Shown piece after piece: positions 9,355 to 16,207 of a stretch of DNA of 64,000 nucleotides (its first letter is position 1; each line of letters opens with the position of its first letter). The notes beneath the pieces are model-generated. The model was not told the DNA's origin, did no database searches, and was given only the letters and a program-made list of their open reading frames with translations. Made by a program: the position numbers and the translations under genes. The DNA is from Bin87 sp965203855 (GTDB taxonomy: Bacteria; Chloroflexota; Dehalococcoidia; Lucifugimonadales; UBA3495), in contig CBDBDN010000009.1 of NCBI GenBank assembly GCA_965203855.1, forward strand, positions 310,001 to 374,000, written 5' to 3'.

Positions 9355-9566
9355 CGGAACAGGTTGGGGTCAAGCCCGGAACGGTGGATTATTGAACGCA
9401 GCGTACCAGGTTTGATGTCGGAATTTGAGCCGTGGAAAGGGACGCTGACGGAACGGCGTTCTGCGCCGCGTCCCTTTTCATACATCCGATGTGAACCTTT
9501 ACCGCGGCGTTGCGCCAACTCAAAACCGTTGTCTCGCAGGAGACGGTCAACATCTCGGAATTTCAC
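9351..9566 (-). CDS. hicA: HicA-type mRNA interferase toxin
   Basis: 71-residue HicA/YcfA-like double-stranded-RNA-binding-fold toxin. The sequence has VDRLLRDNGFEL, then GKGSHRMY with the catalytic-type histidine, then VSVPFHG and the tail IKPGTLRSIIHRSGL, which matches HicA throughout. The GTG start at 9566 sits in a GTGA overlap with the stop of hicB, so the pair is translationally coupled. The order is antitoxin then toxin, the reverse of E. coli hicAB. The stop overlaps the convergent LLM gene stop by a few bases. Confidence 0.88.
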   Translation of the reverse strand: MKFRDVDRLLRDNGFELAQRRGKGSHRMYEKGRGAERRSVSVPFHGSNSDIKPGTLRSIIHRSGLDPNLFR

Positions 9567-9901
9567 GAGGCGTGACCGATGCTGAACTCGGCGCGCCGCA
9601 CCTTGCTGTCCATACCGATGGGGCGGATTTTTATTAGCGAATGGAAAGCTTCCGCAGCGACAGACCAACGATACCGTAAGGCTAGTTGCATTCGCAGCGG
9701 CCACGGCGTCCGGTAGCTCAAGACGGATTTGCGGTCAAGTTCCGGCAATTCCGAGGCATAATCCAGAAAGTCCTCTACCGCCAGCTCGAGGTCGCGCTTT
9801 ACTTCCTCAAAGCTGCTGCCTTCCGCGGCGATGTCCAAGTCGACGCAGAGGGCTTCCCAATCGCCGGGCTTGCCCCAAGCGTAGCAGGTAAGTTTCCGCA
9901 T
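9563..9901 (-). CDS. hicB: HicB-type antitoxin
   Basis: 112-residue partner of HicA. Residues 12-48 (WEALCVDLDIAAEGSSFEEV and following) have the pattern of the HicB partial RNase-H fold (G.w.A.c.DLdi...G.s.eE...l..A). The C-terminal part has no clear helix-turn-helix or ribbon-helix-helix, so DNA-binding autoregulation cannot be claimed. AGGAG lies 8 bases before the ATG at 9901. The HicB neutralises the toxin encoded immediately downstream. Confidence 0.82.
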   Translation of the reverse strand: MRKLTCYAWGKPGDWEALCVDLDIAAEGSSFEEVKRDLELAVEDFLDYASELPELDRKSVLSYRTPWPLRMQLALRYRWSVAAEAFHSLIKIRPIGMDSKVRRAEFSIGHAS

Positions 9902-10057
9902 TGCGCTGCTCCTTTGGATAGCGGCTTGATAACGGGGCGCGGTGCGCTTATTTCCAAGTAAAGCATACTTTGGTCGTTGCGGCGGCGTCAAACAGGCGGT
10001 GTCTGATGAATACCGCGCCGCGCATTGGGTTGCTATCCGGTGGTTCGGGGACAATGG

Positions 10058-10834
10058 CTATATGGCGTCGGGGGAGATGCCGTGCTGGCGCAGCAGGTCG
10101 GCCAGGGCGGCGTTGCGGGCTTCGGCGGCCTGGCGGGCATTTTCGGCGGTTTGGCGGGCGGTTTCGGCGGCCAAGAGGTCGGTTTCGGCAGCGACGCGCG
10201 CGGCGTTTTCCTCTGCGGTGCTCAGCAGCCAGGCTTGGGATAGCGGGTCGTAGAGGCGCAGCTCGCCATCGCGTACGCAGATGTCCAGTCCGAGCATTTC
10301 GCTGTAGCCACGCAGGATGCCGGCGTGGTCGGGCGCAACTGCTATTTGGGCATAGCGGCCGTCAACCAGGCGATCGCCGGCCAGGGGCGGATTGAAGCAA
10401 TCGCCGAGCGACGGGTCAAAGCGCCAGTATTCGGTTACGCCGATGGCTTCGTAAATATCCCGCTTGGCGAGGAGATCCCGCGCGTAGGTGCGCGGCGAGG
10501 CGATTTCCATTGCTACATCCAGGGTTTTGCCGCCTTCCCGCCAGATGATGTAGGAACGGCGCAGGCGTTTCTCCGCTCCGAAGACTACGAACACATCCGG
10601 GGCAATGTTGCCGCTGGGGTCGTTCATCCGGTAATAGACGAACATATCGCCGGACACATAGACATTCCGGCGGTCGGCGTAGCGGACGCGCAGGGCGTGT
10701 ATGGTGTCGGTGATGGCGTTGTACTGCTGGTCGGATTCAGCCAAGGGTTCACCATCCGAGCAAGGGTAGTCGATAGTTGGGTCATCCTGCTCCGCTCCCG
10801 GTTCGGGGACGGCGGTGTAGGGCTTGCTTACCAT
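10058..10834 (-). CDS. Uma2 family (DUF820) endonuclease-like protein with C-terminal coiled coil
   Basis: 258-residue Uma2/DUF820 protein, a PD-(D/E)XK-fold family of unknown target. The core shows IAPDVFVVFG, then VAMEIASPRTYARD and KRDIYEAIGVTEYWRFDP, the usual D, E-x-x and K-containing helix. The last ~55 residues are an Ala/Glu-rich heptad segment (AAETARQTAENARQAAEA) predicted to form a coiled coil. ATG at 10834 is preferred over GTG at 10843 because GGAG lies 8 bases before it. It is closely related to the Uma2 protein at 30850-31632. Confidence 0.85.
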   Translation of the reverse strand: MVSKPYTAVPEPGAEQDDPTIDYPCSDGEPLAESDQQYNAITDTIHALRVRYADRRNVYVSGDMFVYYRMNDPSGNIAPDVFVVFGAEKRLRRSYIIWREGGKTLDVAMEIASPRTYARDLLAKRDIYEAIGVTEYWRFDPSLGDCFNPPLAGDRLVDGRYAQIAVAPDHAGILRGYSEMLGLDICVRDGELRLYDPLSQAWLLSTAEENAARVAAETDLLAAETARQTAENARQAAEARNAALADLLRQHGISPDAI

Positions 10835-10869
10835 AGCTTTCACTCCAGGCTTCTGCTTTCACTCCAAGA

Positions 10870-10941
10870 TTCATTCCCGCAGAGGGTTAATCAGTACTTC
10901 GGGGCTTCATTCCCGCAGAGGGTCGATCAGGACGCCGGGGT
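10870..10941. repeat. 36-bp tandem duplication of an FAD-oxidase gene 3' end
   Basis: The segment TTCATTCCCGCAGAGGG occurs at 10870 and again at 10906, 36 bases apart, with flanking similarity. Read on the minus strand, the second copy encodes the C-terminal residues of the FAD oxidase and its stop, and the first copy repeats them (about SPEVLINPLRE then stop) beyond the stop. Confidence 0.75.
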
Positions 10942-12520
10942 TGAGGATGCCGTTGGGGTCGACGGCGCGTTTGGCGGCGCGCAGGGCGGCGGCAAAGGGG
11001 TCGGGGCGCTGGCCGTCGTACCAGGGGCGATGGGTGCGTCCGACGGCGTGGTGGTGAGTGATGGTGCCGCCGGCGGCCATTACGGCATCCGATGCGGCCT
11101 GCTTGACGGCGGCGTGGGCTTCCAGTTCGCCGCCTACTTGGCCCAGGCCCTCAAAGGTGTAGTAAGGCGCCGGACCGTCGGGATAGACATGGGTAAAGCG
11201 GCAGGATACCCGGCCATTGCCGCAAGTTTGCTGCAAGGCGTCGTGCAGGGCCGACCGCACCATTTCGTCCATAGCCGGCCAGCGTTCCCAGGTGATGGCG
11301 GTTTCCAGCGTTTCGGCGACGATGCCGAAGCCGATGGTGGCATTGCGCTCGTAAGGGGCGTTGATAAAAGAGCTGCGCCAGCTGCCGACGGCGCCCTGGC
11401 GGCCGGCGGCGGATGCCGCCGGCGCGGTGGGATCGGCGATTACGATGGCGTCCTCATCTATCGTACCGCCGGCGTCGCGGGCGATGGCTACGGCCTGGCG
11501 GATGTTGGCGTCCTGGGGCAGTGCGGCGGATTCAAAACCGATGATAAGCAGGGCTTGGCTGCCGTCCAGCCCGGCGAAATCCGCGGCTTCCGCCGGGTCA
11601 AGCATCCGCAAGTTGGCGGGCCACTGCTTGGCTTGTGCGATGAGGCGCGCGCCGGCGGCAGCGGAGTGAATGTCGTCAAAGACGACGCCGGCAGAGGCGC
11701 GGTAGCGGGGGCGGGCCTGAATACGCATCCAGGCTTCGGTGATGATGCCGAGGATGCCCTCGCTGCCGATGGCCAGGCGGTCGGGGGAGGGGCCGGCGCC
11801 GCTACCGGGGAGCCGCCGGGATTCCCATAGGCCGGCCGGCGTAAGCATTCGCACCGATTCGACGAAATCGTCAATGTGGGTATGGTTGGTAGCATAATGG
11901 CCGCCGCTGCGGGTAGCGATCCAGCCGCCCAGGGATGAAAACTCAAAGCTTTGGGGAAAATGGCGCAGGGTGAAACCGGCGGGGCGCAGTTGGGATTCCA
12001 GGGCCGGCCCCAGGATGCCAGCCTGGATGCGCGCGGCGCGGGAAGTTTCGTCAATTTCCAGCACTTGATCCAGGCGGGTAAGGTCGATGGTAACGACGGC
12101 GTCGGCTGCGGGGGGTTCTACGCCGGCGACTACGGTGCTGCCGCCGCCGTAGGGGATGGCGACAATGTTGGAGTTGGCGCACCAGTCCAGCGTAGTGGCA
12201 ACTTCGGCTTCGGTGCGGGGGTAGGCGATGACATCGGGCGGGTTGGGGAAATCGCAGTTAAACCCGCGGATGCGGTCGCGGAAACTGCGACCGTAAGTAT
12301 GCGCGGCGCGGTCGCGGTCGTCGGTGGAGCAGAAATCGGCGACCAGAGGATGGGGCAGGATACGCGGGCGGCGGAGGTTGAGGTTGGCGGCAGTGGGCGG
12401 ATGGGGGACGGGCCGCGTGGCGCCGTAACGGCGATAAATCCGCTCGGCCATTGCCGCGTAGTCAGCGGGGGTTGGCTCCCGGTCGGCGTTCCCCCAGGCC
12501 CAGAAACTGCGGCGGGGCAT
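10907..12520 (-). CDS. FAD-binding oxidase, ADPS/glycolate oxidase-like
   Basis: 537-residue vanillyl-alcohol-oxidase-superfamily flavoenzyme. The PCMH FAD-binding domain includes VAIPYGGGSTVVAGVE near residue 135, and the C-terminal domain has GGTITHHHAVGRTH near residue 485 and DPNGILNPGVL at the end, the signature of the alkyldihydroxyacetonephosphate synthase branch, also met in D-lactate/glycolate oxidases. The substrate is unknown. ATG 12520 is chosen because GGGAGGA lies about 8 bases upstream; an ATG at 12526 is too close to it, and a longer frame runs through the tRNA gene. Such FAD oxidases are expanded in SAR202 genomes. Confidence 0.88.
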   Translation of the reverse strand: MPRRSFWAWGNADREPTPADYAAMAERIYRRYGATRPVPHPPTAANLNLRRPRILPHPLVADFCSTDDRDRAAHTYGRSFRDRIRGFNCDFPNPPDVIAYPRTEAEVATTLDWCANSNIVAIPYGGGSTVVAGVEPPAADAVVTIDLTRLDQVLEIDETSRAARIQAGILGPALESQLRPAGFTLRHFPQSFEFSSLGGWIATRSGGHYATNHTHIDDFVESVRMLTPAGLWESRRLPGSGAGPSPDRLAIGSEGILGIITEAWMRIQARPRYRASAGVVFDDIHSAAAGARLIAQAKQWPANLRMLDPAEAADFAGLDGSQALLIIGFESAALPQDANIRQAVAIARDAGGTIDEDAIVIADPTAPAASAAGRQGAVGSWRSSFINAPYERNATIGFGIVAETLETAITWERWPAMDEMVRSALHDALQQTCGNGRVSCRFTHVYPDGPAPYYTFEGLGQVGGELEAHAAVKQAASDAVMAAGGTITHHHAVGRTHRPWYDGQRPDPFAAALRAAKRAVDPNGILNPGVLIDPLRE

Positions 12521-12612
12521 AGTCATTCCTCCCTGTCGGTCAACTATAATGGCGTCATTATAGCAGTGGGCGGGGAGGGGCGCGCTGGGCGGAGATGGGG
12601 CAGGCAGCAAAA

Positions 12613-12688
12613 TGGTCGGGGTGAGTGGATTCGAACCACCGACCTCCACGTCCCGAACGTGGCGCGCTAGCCACTGCGCTACACCCCG
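12613..12688 (-). tRNA. tRNA-Pro (anticodon CGG)
   Basis: Complete cloverleaf on the minus strand: acceptor CGGGGTG/CACCCCG, D stem GCGC/GCGC, anticodon stem CCACG/CGTGG with loop TTCGGGA (anticodon CGG, reading CCG), and T stem GGTGG/CCACT with loop TTCGAAT. Discriminator A73 and the 3' CCA are encoded (12613-12615). The gene stands alone, upstream of the FAD oxidase gene on the same strand. Confidence 0.96.
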
Positions 12689-12753
12689 ACTATGGGGTTA
12701 TTATACATAGCGGCAAGCATAGCGTGTCAAGCGGGCATTTCGGTTGGGGTATT

Positions 12754-13078
12754 TACACCGATGGACAGGATGGAGGGGATTTGGGATTGGGTTAGGGGGA
12801 TGGATTCCGGCTTGCGAATGACGGCAACAGGGTTGGGAGTGATGGCATGGATGAAAGGGATGGAGGGGATTTGGGATTGGGTTGGGGGGGATGGATTCCG
12901 GCTTGCGCCGGAATGACGGCGGTAGGGTTCGGAATGATGGCATGGATGAAGGGGATGGAGGGGATTTGGGATTGGGTTGGGGGGGATGGATTCCGGCTTG
13001 CGCCGGAATGACGGCGGTAGGGTTCGGAATGATGGCATGGATGAAGGGGATAAATGGGATTTTTGGATTGGGACGGGG
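12754..13078. repeat. Composite repeat array, ~95-bp tandem units
   Basis: Units begin GATGGAGGGGATTTGGGATTG at about 12769, 12859 and 12954, with a degenerate fourth near 13049 (periods 90, 95 and 95). Each unit carries the palindrome ATTCCGGC-N4-GCCGGAAT followed by GACGG, then a GGCATGGATGAAGGGGAT motif. The first unit has a truncated palindrome. Related motifs recur at 44258-44410, 61036-61190 and 62070-62250. There is no gene between the tRNA and 13274 apart from the promoter and gene remnant listed separately. Confidence 0.85.
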
Positions 13079-13091
13079 GGCAGCAGCCATC

Positions 13092-13120
13092 TTGCTTATT
13101 GGGCCAACATAGGCTATCAT
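13092..13120 (+). promoter_or_regulatory. Predicted sigma70 promoter shared with the paralogous secreted-protein locus
   Basis: TTGCTT at 13092-13097 and TATCAT at 13115-13120 are separated by exactly 17 bases. The same arrangement, preceded by the same GCCATC, occurs on the minus strand at 62017-62045 in front of the in-frame secreted-protein gene. Conservation between otherwise diverged flanks supports function. Confidence 0.6.
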
Positions 13121-13138
13121 CCCGTTGCTGGCACTAGC

Positions 13139-13230
13139 CGTTTTACGGCGGCCTGCCCGACGCCGACGGCATCCGCTGCTGCAAGGAAATCATTGCCGAA
13201 TTCATCCGCACTTTGGGAAGGCTGAACCGA
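13139..13230 (+). pseudogene. Remnant of a PaREP1-like gene 3' end
   Basis: This stretch resembles the last ~30 codons of the intact gene at 13274-13669: both contain GACGGCATCCGCT followed by ATTGCCGAATTCAT and CGCACTTTG. The reading frame is altered by small indels and there is no upstream part, so it is a decayed fragment lying between the predicted promoter and the intact gene. Confidence 0.65.
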
Positions 13231-13273
13231 TAGCGCATTCCGAACCGATTTGCCTGGTCCGTGAAGTGGCTGC

Positions 13274-13669
13274 ATGACAACCGCATTGACAACGACACAG
13301 AATACTGCCGCTGCCGATACCGTGGCTTACCATCGGGGGCGCAGTTGGCATTTCCGGGATTTGGTGGACGACGAGCTGGCGCGGGGCGAGCTGGAGGAGG
13401 CGAGCAACAAACTGTGGGGCGCCGCGGCGCACGCCGTCAAAGCCGCCGCCGAGACCCGGGGCTGGCCTCACGACGCGCACGCTTTGTTGGAAGCTGCCGT
13501 TTTGCGGCTAATCCGCGAGGAAAGCGCGCCGCCGCACTTGTTCGGGCAGTATATGATGGCGTCCGCTTATCACCGCCGCTTTTACGGCAATCCGCCGGAA
13601 GCGGACGGCATCCGCTACGGAAAAGAAACTATTGCCGAATTCATTCGCACTTTGGAAGGCTTGAGGTGA
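13274..13669 (+). CDS. PaREP1/HEPN-like protein
   Basis: 131-residue helical protein. Residues about 33-66 (ELARGELEEASNKLWGAAAH then VKAAAETRGWPHDAH) fit the PaREP1/PaREP8-type, HEPN-like fold, known in archaea and in some bacteria and of unsettled function. The stop lies four bases before the ATG of the secreted-protein gene, and GAGGTGA at the junction serves as that gene's ribosome-binding site, so the two are cotranscribed. A 3' fragment of a sister gene lies just upstream (13139-13230). The ATG at 13274 has no strong Shine-Dalgarno sequence. A defence or RNA-related role is only inference. Confidence 0.65.
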   Translation: MTTALTTTQNTAAADTVAYHRGRSWHFRDLVDDELARGELEEASNKLWGAAAHAVKAAAETRGWPHDAHALLEAAVLRLIREESAPPHLFGQYMMASAYHRRFYGNPPEADGIRYGKETIAEFIRTLEGLR

Positions 13670-13673
13670 AATT

Positions 13674-14289
13674 ATGACTGCCATTCTGCCCCCCCCCCCC
13701 CCCCCGATATAGGCTGACCCAAAACCTAACGACGGTTTGGCTGCGGCTGGGCAAGGCTGCCGTTATCGCAGTCCTGGCCGGGATTGCCGTTGCCGCCGGG
13801 CTGGCGTTTCCCGGCGGTGATGCGGAAGCGCAAGCTTATGGCGGGTACACTTACTCGCAAAGGGTTTGCCAGGAGTATGGAAAGCAGCCGCGCTGGTACA
13901 ATGTGCGGGACGGGCAGGCGGCTTATAATGGTGGCAACAGCGACAGCGGCTGGCTGATTGTGCTGGAGCGGGGTCATACTCCCGCAACCGTTAGGTATGA
14001 ACTCTACCCGGAAGGCAGCGCTCTCCCGCCTACCCATTTTGTAGGAGACGGGACTCGTTTTGCATGGCTGGGCGGCCCCTGGTATCTGCACGATAACGGC
14101 AACCCAAGAGTATGGAGCACAAACATTCTCGGCAGATGGCAGAAAATCGCTAACAATGGCGACGATTCGGATTATGTTGAGATTGTCTCGCCAGGCGGGT
14201 CTGCAATAAACCGTTACTACCGGGTTACCGTGGCCGCAAGCGGCGGTCAATACATCAGGTGGGCGCATATGGCGTGGTGCCGGCAATAA
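13674..14289 (+). CDS. Secreted small protein, out of frame at a 17-C tract (phase-off candidate)
   Basis: ATG 13674 follows GAGGTGAAATT. It reads MTAIL, then the C17 tract, then stops at TAG after 12 residues. Removing one C (16) joins it to a 204-residue frame: a signal peptide (WLRLGKAAVIAVLAGIAVAA), cleavage near AEA-QA, and a mature part starting GGYTYSQRVCQEYGKQPRWY and ending YIRWAHMAWCRQ. The paralogue at 61278-61937 is in frame and has nearly identical ends but an unrelated middle. Two cysteines, one near each end, could pair. Function is unknown; export is likely. Long C tracts after the start codon are typical phase-variation switches, but an assembly homopolymer error cannot be excluded. 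Confidence 0.72.
13689..13705. repeat. Poly-C tract (17 C)
   Basis: Uninterrupted run of 17 C from the sixth codon of the secreted-protein gene. Its length decides the frame: 16, 13 or 19 C would be in frame, 17 is not. The paralogue has 15 C on its coding strand (61901-61915) and is in frame. Confidence 0.95.
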
Positions 14290-14357
14290 GCGAACCGCCT
14301 GGTACTGCGCTGGCGGGAGTCGGCGTCGACGCCGTTGCGTTGGGGTTTATATTGGGT

Positions 14358-14400
14358 CGTCGGTGCAGGTCGCTAACCTGCGCCGGCGTTTTGGGTTTTG
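14358..14400 (+). terminator. Predicted rho-independent terminator
   Basis: Stem CGTCGGTGCAGGT (14358-14370) pairs with ACCTGCGCCGGCG (14376-14388), using G-U pairs, with loop CGCTA, followed by TTTTGGGTTTTG. It lies 70 bases after the secreted-protein stop. The remainder of the 334-base gap to 14624 holds only the short repeats listed next. Confidence 0.55.
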
Positions 14401-14499
14401 GGGGCATTGGAATAGTGAAAGGTCAAACCGCTTACTTGGGGAAGTAGGGATTTCCGATTACGGGCTGGCCGCCGGCGCCGGATGGCAAACCGCCGCGCA

Positions 14500-14575
14500 C
14501 GGCTAATCAATCCAAACTACGGCTAATCCAAACTAGGGCTAATCAAGCAGAATTATGGCTAATCAATCCAAACCG
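14500..14575. repeat. Short direct repeats (GGCTAATC family)
   Basis: Four close copies of GGCTAATC followed by AATCCAAAC or a variant lie between about 14500 and 14575 in front of the DUF4349 lipoprotein gene. They could be operator-like sites or simple expansion; nothing in the sequence decides. Confidence 0.5.
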
Positions 14576-14623
14576 GCGCAAAATCCGTAATCAAGGCAAT
14601 CTTGACTACCCGGAGCGCGTACT

Positions 14624-16189
14624 ATGAACATCCTGCGCGGGCGCGGAAAGTGGTCCGGCATAATGCTGTTTGCCGGGCTGATGGCGATGATATTGAGCTG
14701 CGGGGGGTCGGCGGAGTTTGCGGGCGGCGATACGGCGGAGACACAGGCGGCCTATGCGCCGGCGGCGGCAACGGCCGCGCCGGCCAGCGCAATGGAGGAT
14801 AGCGCCGGGGCGGACGGCGTCGACCAGGCGATAGTGGAAGTGGAGAAAGCGGCAGTCGCTCAAGCGGCGGCGGCGCCAACTGCGGCGCCGGCGCCGGCAA
14901 GCGGGTTGGCATCGGATGCGGCTAACGGGAATGGAACCGCACCGCAGACGGCGGCGGCGCAATCGGGCCGGCGGATGATTGTAGAAGCGCGGCTGAGCTT
15001 GGAGGTTGAGCGCATTGACCCGGCGGCGCGGCAAGTGGCGCGCATTGCCGTTGAGCGCGGCGGTTGGGTGGAATCTACGCAGCTATACGGGGAGGGCGGC
15101 TACCGCTCGGCGACGGTTGCCGTGCGGGCGCCGGCGGAACGGCTGGAGGAGGCGATGGAGGCGCTGCGCGCTTTGGGTAGGACGCTGGATGAAAGCACGG
15201 GATCCACTGATGTTACCGACCGGCTGATTGACAACGCGGCGCGGCTGAAAGCCTGGCGCGCACAAGAGGAACGGCTGATTGTGCTGCTGGAGAACGCCGC
15301 ATCGGTAGCGGACATTGTTGAGGTTGAAAAGCGCATTGCCGAAGTGCGGGCTGACATTGAGCAGGTTGAAGCGACGCAGCGCAGTCTGAACAATCGGGTA
15401 GCGACGGCGCTGATTACCGTCAACTTGCAGCTGCCGGGGCGATTTGCCGCCGACCCGCCCAGCGGCAGTTTGTCGCTTTCGGCTGCCGACCCGGACGGCA
15501 TTGCCGACAGCATCGCCGCGCGGGCGGCGGGGCTGAACGGGTACATCGGGCAGCGCGCCGAATATATGGAGGGCCGCAGCCGGGTCATTGAGCTGGCCGT
15601 TTATGTCCAGTCCGGCGATTTGGCCGGCCTGATGGATTATGCCGGCGGGCTGGGCGATGTTAGGGATCGGCAGTTCAATGCGGTGGGCGCGCCGCCGGCG
15701 GACGATGCGCCTAACGCCCGGCTGAAGATAACGGTCAGCGCCAATGTGGAAGTGGGGGCATCTCTGCAACTGGAGGCGGCGGACCCGGTGGGGGCCGCCG
15801 CCGAGCTGCGGGCGCGCGCCGCAAGCGGGGGCGGCTTTACCGAGAGCTATCGCGAGACGATGGAGGATGACGAGCTGCGGGTCAGGATGGAACTGGCGGT
15901 GAAACCGGACGAGCTGCGGGGGCTGCTGAACTATGCCGCTACTTTGGGGGAGCCGGTTTATTCGGAGCTGAATATGGCGGGGGAGCAGTCTAATGACGAT
16001 GCGCCGAGCGCGCGTCTGACGGTGTCGGTGACGCCGCCGACGGGATTTCCCTGGGGGCTTTTTGCCGCCGTCATCGTGGGGTCGGTTGCGCTGACTGCGG
16101 TCATCACCGGCGGCATTGTGTGGCTGGTGGCGGCGCGCGGCCGGGCTTATGCCAGGCGTATAGGACTTAATGACGACGACGGCGGGTAG
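14624..16189 (+). CDS. DUF4349 domain-containing lipoprotein
   Basis: 521-residue envelope protein. The N terminus is a lipoprotein signal peptide with lipobox MILSC (Cys26), followed by an Ala-rich low-complexity linker. Residues about 110-290 are a DUF4349 domain: RMIVEARLSLEVERID, an ERGGWVES strand, then a coiled-coil (RLKAWRAQEERLIVLLENA and RADIEQVEATQRSLNNRV). A second, weaker copy of the beta-rich part precedes a C-terminal transmembrane helix at about 475-502 with a basic cytoplasmic tail. Both a lipid anchor and a C-terminal helix would fix it to the membrane at two points. Function is unknown. Confidence 0.8.
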   Translation: MNILRGRGKWSGIMLFAGLMAMILSCGGSAEFAGGDTAETQAAYAPAAATAAPASAMEDSAGADGVDQAIVEVEKAAVAQAAAAPTAAPAPASGLASDAANGNGTAPQTAAAQSGRRMIVEARLSLEVERIDPAARQVARIAVERGGWVESTQLYGEGGYRSATVAVRAPAERLEEAMEALRALGRTLDESTGSTDVTDRLIDNAARLKAWRAQEERLIVLLENAASVADIVEVEKRIAEVRADIEQVEATQRSLNNRVATALITVNLQLPGRFAADPPSGSLSLSAADPDGIADSIAARAAGLNGYIGQRAEYMEGRSRVIELAVYVQSGDLAGLMDYAGGLGDVRDRQFNAVGAPPADDAPNARLKITVSANVEVGASLQLEAADPVGAAAELRARAASGGGFTESYRETMEDDELRVRMELAVKPDELRGLLNYAATLGEPVYSELNMAGEQSNDDAPSARLTVSVTPPTGFPWGLFAAVIVGSVALTAVITGGIVWLVAARGRAYARRIGLNDDDGG

Positions 16190-16207
16190 CGTCGCTGCCG
16201 GGTGGCA

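Noticed and set aside
10325..11830. 501-codon plus-strand open frame opposite the Uma2 and FAD oxidase genes
   Set aside because: Gly/Ala/Val-rich antisense shadow typical of high-GC genes; the minus-strand frames hold the conserved motifs.
12521..12649. N-terminal extension of the FAD oxidase to 12649
   Set aside because: It would overlap the tRNA-Pro gene, whereas ATG 12520 has a well-placed Shine-Dalgarno sequence.
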